A DNA stretch of 64,000 nucleotides from DAISJI01 sp964559835. Lineage in GTDB: Bacteria > Acidobacteriota > Terriglobia > Terriglobales > Acidobacteriaceae. This document shows positions 25,623 to 33,985 of this stretch, one piece after another. The notes under the pieces were generated by a model that was given only the letters and a program-made list of their open reading frames with translations, searched no databases and was not told the origin of the DNA. The stretch spans positions 1-64,000 of the forward strand of contig CAZLJE010000010.1 in assembly GCA_964559835.1 (NCBI GenBank), given 5' to 3'. A program made the position numbers and the translations under genes. The stretch's first letter is position 1. Every line of letters starts with the position of its first letter.

Positions 25623-26333
25623 ATGAGTGACATTCTGGACGCGATCTTCCAACGGCGGGCGGTTAAGGTCTTTGAGCCGATCGAAATCTCCCAAGCGCTG
25701 CGCGAGCAAATTCTCAATGCGGCCCGGCACGCTCCCTCCAGTTTTAACTCGCAGCCGTACAGGTTCTATTGGGTGGATTCCGAAGCGAAGAGGGCAACCG
25801 TAGCGAAATTGTGCCTCGGACAGAAACCTGCGGAAACTGCGTCGGCGCTGGTCGTTGCCGTGGCGGACATCGGATCGATGCCTGCGACAACGCAAGGCCA
25901 GTTGGACTGGATGCGCGCGAGCAACTTCACCGAAGAGAAGATCCGCGATTACGAGCGGACAGCAAAGATCGGCCGGATCCTGTTCATGCCGGGGCCATTC
26001 GGCATATTCGCCGTCATAAAATGGGTGGCATTCTGCCTGCTGAATCTGTGGAGGACGAGCGGTATGCCACCGCTGTTCCACCAGGATCTGTTCAAATGGG
26101 CTACGAAGAGTACATCGTTGGCTTGCCAGAATCTAATGATCGCTGCCGAGGCTCTGGGAATCAACACCTGTCCGATGGAAGGCTTTGACGCCCGCAGACT
26201 GTCTCAATATCTCGGACTCTGCCGTCGCTATCATGAGATTGTCATGGTGATTGCAATCGGCAAGAAATCACGTGCCTATGTGGAGGCGCCGCAGTGGCGA
26301 AGACCCCTGCATAGGACAGTGACTGTTTTATGA
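25623..26333 (+). CDS. Nitroreductase-family flavoprotein
   Basis: 236 residues, start at the ATG behind TTGAGGTGG. The N terminus DAIFQRRAVKVFEPIEIS with the Arg pair, then HAPSSFNSQPYRFYWVDS, is the FMN-binding pattern of the nitroreductase fold. ACQNLMIAAEALGINTCPMEGFD is the conserved C-terminal half. It probably reduces quinones or nitro-aromatics with NAD(P)H. A hydrophobic stretch (IFAVIKWVAFCLLNLW) is unusual for the family. The stop overlaps the start of the marR-type gene (ATGA), and two palindromic operators precede the operon, so it is likely derepressed by a small-molecule ligand. Confidence 0.88.
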   Translation: MSDILDAIFQRRAVKVFEPIEISQALREQILNAARHAPSSFNSQPYRFYWVDSEAKRATVAKLCLGQKPAETASALVVAVADIGSMPATTQGQLDWMRASNFTEEKIRDYERTAKIGRILFMPGPFGIFAVIKWVAFCLLNLWRTSGMPPLFHQDLFKWATKSTSLACQNLMIAAEALGINTCPMEGFDARRLSQYLGLCRRYHEIVMVIAIGKKSRAYVEAPQWRRPLHRTVTVL

Positions 26334-26770
26334 ATATCCAGCCCAAGAAAGAAATTCCTGAAGAGATTCTCAAAGACTCCGTACTCGCTCATGTCGCAGC
26401 GGCGTATTTTTCGGTGGGACGGAGACTGGAACGCAGAACGCAGTGTTCGGCGACGCGCGGCTTTATCCTGTCGACGCTTCGCGGCGGAGTGATGTTAAAC
26501 CAGAATCAGATAGCCACGGTCCTAGGTATTGATCGGACGGTCGTGCATCGGGCTGTCAAGTCGATGACTCAGGAAGGGCTCGTTTCGGAGAAAAAGGCGA
26601 AATCGGGCAGAGCAATTAACGTCCACTTGACAGCCAAAGGACACAAGTACAGGGAACGCCTAATCAAGGCAAGGGTGGCTGCCGACGAAGCTGTCCGGCA
26701 GCAAATGAATCCCGAGGAACGCGAGATGCTTCTTCGACTTTTGAAGGTGGTCGCGGCATGTGAGTTTTGA
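26330..26770 (+). CDS. MarR-family transcriptional regulator
   Basis: 146 residues with the winged helix of MarR: LRGGVMLNQNQIATVLGIDR, TVVHRAVKSMTQEGLVSEK (recognition helix) and the wing KSGRAINVHLTAKGHKY. Flanking helices form the dimer. It is translationally coupled to the nitroreductase (4 bp overlap) and most likely binds the two ATGTTG...CAACAT palindromes at 25571-25611 to repress its own operon in the absence of a ligand such as a phenolic or quinone. Confidence 0.9.
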   Translation: MNIQPKKEIPEEILKDSVLAHVAAAYFSVGRRLERRTQCSATRGFILSTLRGGVMLNQNQIATVLGIDRTVVHRAVKSMTQEGLVSEKKAKSGRAINVHLTAKGHKYRERLIKARVAADEAVRQQMNPEEREMLLRLLKVVAACEF

Positions 26771-26814
26771 TTTTGGCAGGACCAGCATCCCGCCGGTCCC
26801 GCTATCTTTAAGGT

Positions 26815-26905
26815 TTGGAATGCTGAGCGAGGCCGCGCAGCGACCGAGTCGAAGCACCTTTTGTTTCTCTGCTTCTCCGCGAATTCTGCGCTGATTTTTT
26901 TCTGA
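26815..26905. repeat. Intergenic repeat of the GGTGCTTCGACT...GCTCAGCAT family
   Basis: Read on the minus strand, AACAAAAGGTGCTTCGACTC leads to GCTCAGCATT. The same order recurs at 54746-54788 (ACAAAAGGTGCTTCGACTC, GCTCAGCATGACC). It lies between convergent genes (MarR and the sigma-54 activator); the rest of the 189 bp gap shows nothing else. Confidence 0.6.
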
Positions 26906-26959
26906 ACACAGCACCGGCGTCCATCCTTGACGCTGCTCTCAATGCGCAACAAAGCACGA

Positions 26960-29278
26960 TCAGGTGTATTCCGTGCGCTGAACGCCGAGTTTCTTCAGCT
27001 TCGCATTGAGGGTCGTACGTTTCAGACCGAGGCGGGCCGCCGCGCCGCCACTTCCAGCGATGACGCCTTTCGTTTCACGCAGCACGCGAATGATGTGTTC
27101 TCTTTCGGCGTTCGCGAGGTCGTCACCGGCGGCGGAATCACCCTGTTCCGCAGACTGGAGTTCGCCCAGGGGCGCTCGCAACTCAGTCCCCTTCGACAAG
27201 ATCACTGCGCGTTCCAGGAAGTTTTCCAACTCCCGGATGTTGCCGGGCCACGGCCAGCGGGTCAGCGCCTTCATCACATCCGCTGGGATGGTCTGGATGT
27301 TCTTGCCGAGGTTCCGCGAGTGCCGGTCGACAAAGGAGCGCACCAGCAGGGGAATATCGTCGCTGCGCTCGCGTAACGCGGGAATCTCGATCGGAAACAC
27401 CTTCAGCCGGTAGTAGAGATCGCTGCGGAATTCCTTGTCCGCGACCATCTTGCCGAGGTCTCGGTTCGTTGCCGCCACCAGCCGTACATCCACCTTGATG
27501 GTCCGATTGCTCCCCAACCTTTCGAATTCCTTCTCCTGCAACGCACGGAGAAGCTTGGGTTGGAGTTCCAGCGGGATGTCGCCGATCTCGTCGAGGAACA
27601 GCGTTCCCTGATGCGCCAGTTCCAGCCGGCCGATCTTTTGGGCGATAGCGCCGGTAAAGGCGCCTTTTTCGTGGCCGAAGAGCTCACTCTCCAGCAGCCC
27701 GGACGGGATCGCGGCGCAATTCAGTTTCACGAACGTGCGGGAGCTCCGGGAACTCAGCCGGTGGATGGCACGCGCGATGAGTTCTTTTCCCGTGCCGGTT
27801 TCGCCCAGGATCAGTACCGATGCGTCGGTGGGCGCCACGGTCTCCACTTGCTTCAGAACGCGTTTCAGTTGTGGGGTTTCGCCGATGATCTCCTCGAAGC
27901 TGTTTTCCGTGCTCAGTTCGTCTTCGAGGTAGCGCTTCTCCTGCTCGAGTTTGTGGCTCCGTTCCGCCATGCGTTGGAATGTGATCGCATTGGCGACGGC
28001 GGCCGCCACTTGTCCGGCGATGTGGGCGAGGATCTCGAGGTCTCGCTCCGTAAACGCCGACTCGCGATGCGACGCAACCATCAGGGTCCCGATGGGGCGC
28101 TCTTCATGCATGAGCGGTAGCCAGCATCCCGAATGGACTCCCCGGGCACTCAGGTGACGAAATGTTTCCGGCTTCAAGCCCTCGCCTTCGAGCTTGGCAA
28201 GCAAGAGCGGCTGCCGGGAGGTAAATGCCGCTCCGGCTGCCGAGCCCTCCAAGGGCAACACTGTCTCGTGAGAAGGTCCCGCCGGTTGGCCGGTCCCTTC
28301 CAGGAATCGCGCCCGCAGCACGTTTGCAGACGGATCGTGGACCGCGAGCTCGGCACAATCGTGGGGGACGGCCCGCTGGATACTCGCCGAAACCGCTGAG
28401 AGCAGCCGTTCGAAATCCAGGTTGGACAGCAGAGCGGAACTCAGTTCCAGGAGGAGCGCATTTTCCGCCTGCTTGCGATCGGAAAAATCGCGCGTCACTT
28501 TGGCAAATCCTGCAAGCTGCCCGTTTTTACCGCGCAACGCTGTGATCACGACATTCGCCCAGAAACGCGAGCCGTCCTTGCGCAAGCGCCAGCCCTCTTC
28601 CTCGTAGCGTCCCTTCTCCGCGGCAATGCGCAATTCCTCCGCCGGCTTGTTGGACTCGAGAGCGTCCGGCAGATAGAAACGGGAGAAATGCTGGCCGATG
28701 ATCTCTTTGGCTTTGTATCCTTTGATCCTCTCCGCTCCCGAGTTCCAGGTTTCGATGCGCCCTTCCGGGTCGAGGAGGAAAATAGCGTGGTCGCGAACGT
28801 TTTCCACCAATTGGCTGAGCTGGTGCTCGGTGCGCCGCAGCGCCTCCTGCGCGAGTCGTTGCGCACTGACATCGCGAACGACGCTGAGCACCATCCGGCC
28901 TTCGCCGGTCTCGATGGGCGTGAGCATGATGTCCACCGGAAACTCGGTGCCATCCTTGCGGCGGCCGAACAGATCCAGGCCCACTCCCATCGGCCGGGCG
29001 CTCGGCGCGGTGCTATAGGATTCCCGGCGTTGTGGGTGCGCTCCGCGGAAACGCTCCGGAACGAGGATCTCCACCGGCTGTCCGATAAGTTCGCCCCGCT
29101 CATAACCGAACATCTGCTCGGTGCGCGCGTTTACTTCCGAAATCTTTCCGTCGCGGTCCGTGACCAGGAACGAATCGGGAGCGAGGTCGAGCAGCTTTTC
29201 CAGGATAGGTCTCGGCGCAGCGTCGGCCCGCGGAAGGGAGTCCGCCGGAATATGCACGCTCTCTGGCGCCTGCGCCAT
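26960..29278 (-). CDS. Sigma-54 activator with two PAS domains and a GAF domain
   Basis: 772 residues from the ATG at 29278: PAS (about 25-135), second PAS (about 150-265, HAIFLLDPEGRIETWNSGAE), GAF (about 285-430), AAA+ domain (about 460-690; GETGTGKE, intact GAFTGA loop, FLDEIGDIPLELQPKLL) and a C-terminal Fis-type HTH (GGAAARLGLKRTTLNAKLKK). Unlike the regulator at 19444-20877 it has no receiver domain, so it senses its own ligand or redox signal. Upstream in-frame residues run through the intergenic region and are not used. It is divergent from the STAS-Crp operon, upstream of which lies a GG-N10-GC sequence. Confidence 0.9.
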   Translation of the reverse strand: MAQAPESVHIPADSLPRADAAPRPILEKLLDLAPDSFLVTDRDGKISEVNARTEQMFGYERGELIGQPVEILVPERFRGAHPQRRESYSTAPSARPMGVGLDLFGRRKDGTEFPVDIMLTPIETGEGRMVLSVVRDVSAQRLAQEALRRTEHQLSQLVENVRDHAIFLLDPEGRIETWNSGAERIKGYKAKEIIGQHFSRFYLPDALESNKPAEELRIAAEKGRYEEEGWRLRKDGSRFWANVVITALRGKNGQLAGFAKVTRDFSDRKQAENALLLELSSALLSNLDFERLLSAVSASIQRAVPHDCAELAVHDPSANVLRARFLEGTGQPAGPSHETVLPLEGSAAGAAFTSRQPLLLAKLEGEGLKPETFRHLSARGVHSGCWLPLMHEERPIGTLMVASHRESAFTERDLEILAHIAGQVAAAVANAITFQRMAERSHKLEQEKRYLEDELSTENSFEEIIGETPQLKRVLKQVETVAPTDASVLILGETGTGKELIARAIHRLSSRSSRTFVKLNCAAIPSGLLESELFGHEKGAFTGAIAQKIGRLELAHQGTLFLDEIGDIPLELQPKLLRALQEKEFERLGSNRTIKVDVRLVAATNRDLGKMVADKEFRSDLYYRLKVFPIEIPALRERSDDIPLLVRSFVDRHSRNLGKNIQTIPADVMKALTRWPWPGNIRELENFLERAVILSKGTELRAPLGELQSAEQGDSAAGDDLANAEREHIIRVLRETKGVIAGSGGAAARLGLKRTTLNAKLKKLGVQRTEYT

Positions 29279-29343
29279 AGATGAGTCGAAGCCCCCACTG
29301 TCGAAGACGTTATCAGGATTATATGCCCCGACAACCTGCCTCC

Positions 29344-29363
29344 GATGACAAGCCTTTGTCATC
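29344..29363. promoter_or_regulatory. Perfect 20 bp palindrome in the divergent promoter region
   Basis: GATGACAA-GCCT-TTGTCATC, an 8 bp inverted repeat with 4 bp centre, between the sigma-54 activator and the STAS-Crp operon. Could be an enhancer-type site for the activator or a Crp/Fnr-like site for the regulator encoded at 29803-30600. Inference only. Confidence 0.45.
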
Positions 29364-29479
29364 GCTGACCGCCAATCGTCAGTTCGCCGGCCGCGTCTGG
29401 TTACCGCAAACCGATTGGCGCAGGTCCTAAGCTGCGTATTTTCTGGGAAGTAGGTATTGAGACAGGATTCGCAAAAGTT

Positions 29480-29495
29480 TGGAGCGGCTCGTGCA
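29480..29495 (+). promoter_or_regulatory. Candidate sigma-54 (-24/-12) promoter
   Basis: TGGAGCGGCTCGTGCA matches the GG-N10-GC spacing of sigma-54 promoters, 29 bp before the STAS gene start and next to a sigma-54 activator gene. The -24 element differs from TGGCAC at two positions. Confidence 0.4.
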
Positions 29496-29524
29496 CGTTT
29501 GAGGAACATTCGAGCGAGACGTCA

Positions 29525-29806
29525 ATGTTACGGATAACGACCCAAGTCGAAAACGAACGAACGGTTCTCAGGGTAGAGGGCAAGCTGGTGCAGCCCTGGA
29601 TACAGGAACTCGAAAAATGCTGGCTTGAACCCAGGCCAAACGGCTCGACGCTCGTGGTCGATCTCAGGTCGGTAACCGTGATCAGCGGTGAAGGAAAAGA
29701 GTTACTGGGCCGGATGCATCAGTCGGGAGCAAAGCTCGTGACCTCGGGAGTCCTGATGAACTCGGTGCTGGAACAGTTGGGCAAGGTTCACGCCCAAGGA
29801 GAATGA
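29525..29806 (+). CDS. STAS-domain protein
   Basis: 93 residues, a single STAS-like fold as in anti-anti-sigma factors (MLRITTQVENERTVLRVEGK, STLVVDLRSVTVISGEGKEL, GAKLVTSGVLMNSVLEQL). The phosphorylatable Ser/Thr site reads VISGEG, so a serine is present at the usual place. Translationally coupled (ATGA overlap) to the Crp/Fnr regulator. Presumably a small signalling adaptor; no anti-sigma kinase gene is adjacent. Confidence 0.72.
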   Translation: MLRITTQVENERTVLRVEGKLVQPWIQELEKCWLEPRPNGSTLVVDLRSVTVISGEGKELLGRMHQSGAKLVTSGVLMNSVLEQLGKVHAQGE

Positions 29807-30600
29807 CTATGACCACGACAGCTTTTCGCAATGGCTCCAACCTTCACGCTCCTCGGCAAGCAAACGAAGGACATGTCGCTGAGATCGGCTTGCCGCTTTC
29901 GGAGCATATGGAAGCGAAAGGAACTGCGGTCAGGCACGCCCAGGGCGACCTCCTGTTCGCCGAAGGCGAAACTTCGCGCGGCGCTCACATGGTGCGCCAG
30001 GGACGAGTCAAGTTGACGATGAATTCCGCCGACGGCAAGACCCTTATCTTGAAGATCGCCAAACCAGGCGACTTCCTCGATCTGGGTTCGTGCGTTCTCG
30101 GTCGGAAACATGAAGTCACTGCCGAAGCGTTGGAACCTAGCGAAGTGCTGTTCCTGCCGCAGGCGGAGTTCATGCGGCTGATGCAGCAGGACTGTCGTGT
30201 CTGCCTCCAGGCGGCCGAGTATTTGAGCGTCGACTTTCACGAAGCCTGCCGAGAGTTGACGATGCTGGGTCTGTCGCGGTCCGCGGAATCGAAGATCGCT
30301 GCGTTCCTGCTGCGCATCGCCGACGAGCGGAAGCCCGGATCCGCAGTGTTGAAACTTACATCGACGCACGAAGAAATGTCCCAGATCGTCGGCACCAGCC
30401 GCGAGACCGTGACCCGGGTGCTGGCAAGGCTTCGACGGCAGCGGATCATCGACTTTCGTGGAAGCAACATGACTTTCTGCAACGTCGGATCGCTGCGCCG
30501 GCTCGCGAATGTGGATGAGCCAGGCACGGACGCACAAATCAACCCCGTGGCGGTTGCTGCAACGCGACGCTCGATGCAGGCCGGCCATGCGGCGTACTAA
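29803..30600 (+). CDS. Crp/Fnr-family transcriptional regulator
   Basis: 265 residues. A cyclic-nucleotide-binding-like beta roll (GDLLFAEGETSRGAHMVRQG, KTLILKIAKPGDFLDLGS) is joined by the dimer helix to a Crp-type HTH (STHEEMSQIVGTSRETVTRV, LARLRRQRIIDF). The Arg/Ser of the cAMP pocket in true CRP is not clearly present, and no Fe-S cysteine cluster of FNR is visible at the N terminus. The C-terminal tail after LRRLANVD is low in conservation. It starts inside the end of the STAS gene. Confidence 0.85.
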   Translation: MTMTTTAFRNGSNLHAPRQANEGHVAEIGLPLSEHMEAKGTAVRHAQGDLLFAEGETSRGAHMVRQGRVKLTMNSADGKTLILKIAKPGDFLDLGSCVLGRKHEVTAEALEPSEVLFLPQAEFMRLMQQDCRVCLQAAEYLSVDFHEACRELTMLGLSRSAESKIAAFLLRIADERKPGSAVLKLTSTHEEMSQIVGTSRETVTRVLARLRRQRIIDFRGSNMTFCNVGSLRRLANVDEPGTDAQINPVAVAATRRSMQAGHAAY

Positions 30601-30646
30601 AACTGCTGAACCCAACGCGATCGGTCGCGTCGCTGAGGTAACGGAT

Positions 30647-30835
30647 ATGGAATTGATACAGATTGGCACTCCGGAAGTGAAGACGTGGACCAGCGTGCGC
30701 GAGATGTTCGAGCGCCTGGCGCAAAAGGAAGCAGACATGGTCCGCTCGGCGCGCGAACACATGACACAAACGCGCGCATCGTCGTCGTGTAGCACCGGCG
30801 TCCCGAGGGTCAAGCTGGATTTAAGTTCGAAATGA
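30647..30835 (+). CDS. Small protein downstream of the Crp gene, unknown function
   Basis: 62 residues from an ATG preceded by GAGGTAA (30635-30641). The sequence MELIQIGTPEVKTWTSVREM continues as a charged amphipathic helix (FERLAQKEADMVRSAREHM), then a Ser/Thr-rich tail. It lies 46 bp after the Crp/Fnr gene in the same direction. Codon usage resembles neighbours, but no homologue is recognised; it could be spurious. Confidence 0.45.
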   Translation: MELIQIGTPEVKTWTSVREMFERLAQKEADMVRSAREHMTQTRASSSCSTGVPRVKLDLSSK

Positions 30836-31047
30836 ACTAATCACTACCGAAGCCTGACCTACCTAACTGATTTTTCCTGTTCTGTCAGCACTGTGTTTCG
30901 CAAGACGACTGCGACTTCCTGTGGATTGCATCTTGGCGCCAGCTATCAAGCGCTGCCCTACTGACGCGGCAATTGTGCGTGCGTCCCGATCCGCCTTTGA
31001 TGGCTCCCATCCCCTTCCGTTACTATGAGTTTTTCCCCGAGGACTCA

Positions 31048-32277
31048 ATGGAAACCTACGAGCAGATCGTCGAACGCGAAAAGCAGTACCTCCTCCAGAC
31101 CTACGCCCGTTATCCGCTGGCGCTGGTCAGCGGTAAGGGTGTCTGGGTCGAAGACGTGCAAGGCCGCAAGTACCTGGACCTGGTTGGCGGATTGGGCGTG
31201 AACGCGCTCGGTCACGCGCACAAGCGCATCGTGAAAGTGATCCGCGAGCAGTGCGCCCGCCTCATCCACGTGTCGAACCTGTACTACAACGAGTACCAGG
31301 GACTGCTGGCCGAGCGGCTCTGCAAGCTCTCGGGCATGGAACGCGCGTTCTTCTGCAACAGCGGCACCGAGGCCATTGAGGGCGCGATCAAAGCGGCGCG
31401 CGCGGCCGGACACGCCCTCGGTGGCGAGAAGAAATGCAAGCTGTTCGCGGTCGAAGGTTCCTTCCACGGACGCACCTTCGGCGCGCTCTCGCTCACCGCG
31501 CCGGAAAAATATCGCAAGGACTTCCAGCCGCTGCTCGAGAACGTCCAGTTCATCAAGATGAACGACGCCGACGATCTTTACGCCAAGATCGACGAAGACG
31601 CCTGCGCGCTGGTGATCGAGCCGATCCAGGGCGAGGGCGGTATCCGCGAGTGCACGAAGGAGTTCCTGGAAGAGGCGCGCAACGTGGCCGACCGCCACAA
31701 GGTCGCGCTCATCTTTGACGAGATCCAGTGCGGCCTCGGACGCACCGGCAGCATGTTCGCCTACCAGGACGCCGGCGTGACGCCCGACATCGTTACGGTC
31801 GCGAAGCCTCTGGCCGCTGGACTCCCGCTGGGCGCGTTCATGGCCCGGGGAGCGTACGCGTCCGCCATCGGTTCCGGCAAGCACGGAACGACGTTCGGCG
31901 GCGGTCCGCTGGCGTGCCGCGTCGCGCTGGAGTACCTGAGCGTCGTCGAGGAAGAAGGCCTGCTCGAGAACGTGAAGAAAGTCGGCGCGTATCTGAACCA
32001 CGAACTCAATCGCACGCGCATCGATTTCGACGCCGTCAGTGAGGTGCGCGGCCGCGGCATGATCCAGGCCATCGAGCTCAAGGTCCCTGCGCGCCCGTTC
32101 GTCGATGCCGCGATCCAAAAAGGAGTGCTCATCAACGCGACACAGGATGTTGTGATCCGGCTCCTTCCCGCCTTCCTCTTGGAGGAGAAACATGTGGACA
32201 GGGCGATGAAGGTGTTGCGCAAGCTGCTGGCGAACCGGCCGGTCGAGGTTGCGGCGCACACCCGCGCCGGCGTCTAA
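31048..32277 (+). CDS. argD: Acetylornithine-type class III aminotransferase
   Basis: 409 residues, fold type I PLP enzyme. Conserved features: LDLVGGLGVNALGHAHKRIV, FFCNSGTEAIEGAIKAAR (phosphate-binding loop), FHGRTFGALS, Asp224 in LIFDEIQCGLGRTG and the PLP lysine Lys253 in TVAKPLAAGLPLGAF. TTFGGGPLACR follows. The start is the ATG behind GAGGACTCA at 31048. Arginine biosynthesis (N-acetylornithine aminotransferase) is the likeliest role, although related gamma-aminobutyrate or succinylornithine enzymes cannot be excluded. No other arg genes are adjacent. Confidence 0.85.
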   Translation: METYEQIVEREKQYLLQTYARYPLALVSGKGVWVEDVQGRKYLDLVGGLGVNALGHAHKRIVKVIREQCARLIHVSNLYYNEYQGLLAERLCKLSGMERAFFCNSGTEAIEGAIKAARAAGHALGGEKKCKLFAVEGSFHGRTFGALSLTAPEKYRKDFQPLLENVQFIKMNDADDLYAKIDEDACALVIEPIQGEGGIRECTKEFLEEARNVADRHKVALIFDEIQCGLGRTGSMFAYQDAGVTPDIVTVAKPLAAGLPLGAFMARGAYASAIGSGKHGTTFGGGPLACRVALEYLSVVEEEGLLENVKKVGAYLNHELNRTRIDFDAVSEVRGRGMIQAIELKVPARPFVDAAIQKGVLINATQDVVIRLLPAFLLEEKHVDRAMKVLRKLLANRPVEVAAHTRAGV

Positions 32278-32283
32278 AAAATA

Positions 32284-32307
32284 GGGGGAGCCCGGTAAGG
32301 CTCCCCC
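32284..32307. terminator. Strong hairpin after argD
   Basis: GGGGGAGCC-CGGTAA-GGCTCCCCC, a perfect 9 bp stem seven bases after the stop. It has an A run before it and no T run after, so it would work as an intrinsic terminator better on the minus strand. On the plus strand it may protect the mRNA 3' end. Confidence 0.7.
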
Positions 32308-32336
32308 ACAGAAGCGACAGAGGCGATATCGGTTAC

Positions 32337-33260
32337 TTGGAATCGCAACCAGAGCCGGGTGGTTGCCACTGCCGGAGAAAAACCTTGAGAACGGCCCCTC
32401 CGCAGCCAACAACCGTCATTTCAGAATGTGAAGCGCGCGTGGCCGGATATCGTGTGCGTTACTTGCGCGCGGGCTCCGGTCCGCCGCTCCTGCTCATTCA
32501 CGGGCTGATGGCCTCGTCGTTCTCCTGGCGCTTCAACATTCCCGCGCTCGCCGAACGGTTCACCGTCTACGCGCCGGACACACTCGGCATCGGGTTCTCG
32601 GAGCGTCCCGCCGGCATCGGCTACGGTCTGTGCTCCTCTGCCGAGCGCATGCTGGAGTTCGTCGACGTTCTCGGGCTGGAATCGCTGAACTTGGTCGGGA
32701 CCTCGCACGGCGGGGGCATCGCAAGCTTCATGACGGCGCTGGCGGTGGATCGCGGCGGTCCTCGCATCGAGAAGCTGGTTCTCGTGGACGCGATTAATCC
32801 CTGGTCTCCGCACGGACGCAAGCGAATCGCGTTGCTATCGAATGCGCTTGGAGCGTTCGCGTTTCGCACCGCGTTTCCCTACATGCAGCAGACGCTCGGT
32901 TTATTCCTCCGCCGCATGTATGGCAATCCCGCTCAGGTCACGCAGGCGACGCTGAACGGCTATGCTGCGGGGCTGGCGCAGCCGCGCAGCGCCGACTATG
33001 GGCTGGCCGTCGTGCACTCGTGGCATTCCGACCTGAGCGAACTGAAGGACCTGTATCCAAAGCTCAAAGGCATTCCCACCCTGTTGCTTTGGGGCGATCG
33101 AGACGTGGCCGTATCACCCGGATCGGCGTACGATCTGCAACGCGCGCTGCCGGGCTCGGAACTGGTGATGCTTCCGGGCGTTGGGCACATGCCTTACGAG
33201 GAGTGCCCGGAAGAATTCAATCGAATCGTCCTGGAATTCTTGACGCGGCCTGTATCCTGA
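32337..33260 (+). CDS. Alpha/beta hydrolase
   Basis: About 270-307 residues of the alpha/beta hydrolase fold. Oxyanion loop HGLMASSFSW, nucleophile elbow GTSHGGG (Ser), acid Asp in LLLWGDRDVAVSPGS and catalytic His in PGVGHMPYEE. The start is uncertain: TTG at 32337 gives a 307-residue product, but GTG codons downstream (before ISECEA, or before AGYRVRYL) give starts nearer the first beta strand. Substrate (ester, epoxide or carbon-carbon bond) not deducible. Confidence 0.85.
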   Translation: MESQPEPGGCHCRRKTLRTAPPQPTTVISECEARVAGYRVRYLRAGSGPPLLLIHGLMASSFSWRFNIPALAERFTVYAPDTLGIGFSERPAGIGYGLCSSAERMLEFVDVLGLESLNLVGTSHGGGIASFMTALAVDRGGPRIEKLVLVDAINPWSPHGRKRIALLSNALGAFAFRTAFPYMQQTLGLFLRRMYGNPAQVTQATLNGYAAGLAQPRSADYGLAVVHSWHSDLSELKDLYPKLKGIPTLLLWGDRDVAVSPGSAYDLQRALPGSELVMLPGVGHMPYEECPEEFNRIVLEFLTRPVS

Positions 33261-33261
33261 C

Positions 33262-33348
33262 CATCTGGTGATCTAGTGATCTGTTGATCGAACCCGGACG
33301 CGGAAATCACGCAACTTACCGATCACCAGATCACAAGATCATCAGATG
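33262..33348. repeat. Inverted word repeat (CATCTGGTGATC family) ending in the dedA start
   Basis: The left arm 33262-33290 and right arm 33320-33348 are imperfect reverse complements (about 25 of 29 positions), each made of GTGATCT-like words. The ATG of dedA (33346) is the last part of the right arm, so a hairpin would sequester its start codon. A related word set occurs at 11320-11361. Confidence 0.8.
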
Positions 33349-33981
33349 CATTACATCGTCGACTTCTTGAAGCACGCGCTGCTGACCTGGGGATACTGGG
33401 CTGTGCTCGTCGCCTTGTTGTGCGAGAACGCAGGCGTTCCGGTTCCCGGAGAGACGATCCTCCTGTTTGCCAGCTTTCTCGCGTACGAAGGCAAAGGCCT
33501 TCAGATTCACTGGATCATCCTGGTCGGCGTCGTAGCGTGCACGATCGGCGATAACATCGGCTACGCTATCGGGCATTTTGGCGGCCGTCCTCTGCTGGAC
33601 CGATGGAAGCGTTTCTTCCGCATCGACGACGAGGACATTGCGAAGGGCGAGCAATTTCTGCATCGGCACGGCTGGTTCGCCATCTTCATCGCGCGCTTCA
33701 TCGCCGGAATGCGCATCGTGGCCGGGCCCATGGCAGGCGTGCTGCGCATGCACTGGTTCAAGTTCTTCACCGCCAACTTCTGCGGCGCGACGGCCTGGGT
33801 TACGACCATCGCGCTCGCCGGCTATGCGTTCGGCAGCCAGGAAGAGCGGCTGCTGGCGATGATGGACAGGCTGAACTATCTCGTCCTTATCATTGTAGTC
33901 ATCGTGGCGTGGTATCTCTGGCGAAAGCACCTGAAGAAATGGCGCGAGAAACGCGCTGCGCCATCGGATACGATCAACTAA
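33346..33981 (+). CDS. DedA-family (VTT-domain) membrane protein
   Basis: 211 residues with about five hydrophobic segments. The DedA signature is present: ENAGVPVPGETILLFASFLA near the N terminus (re-entrant loop with the acidic residue) and GWFAIFIARFIAGMRIVAG with the membrane Arg residues, then GATAWVTTIALAGYAFG. Such proteins support membrane-lipid (undecaprenyl phosphate or phosphatidylethanolamine) flipping and membrane potential. The start codon lies in the arm of an inverted repeat, with no separate ribosome-binding site visible. Confidence 0.9.
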   Translation: MHYIVDFLKHALLTWGYWAVLVALLCENAGVPVPGETILLFASFLAYEGKGLQIHWIILVGVVACTIGDNIGYAIGHFGGRPLLDRWKRFFRIDDEDIAKGEQFLHRHGWFAIFIARFIAGMRIVAGPMAGVLRMHWFKFFTANFCGATAWVTTIALAGYAFGSQEERLLAMMDRLNYLVLIIVVIVAWYLWRKHLKKWREKRAAPSDTIN

Positions 33982-33985
33982 TCAC

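Noticed and set aside
31045..32412. 455-codon frame on the minus strand
   Set aside because: Antisense to the aminotransferase gene; no domains.
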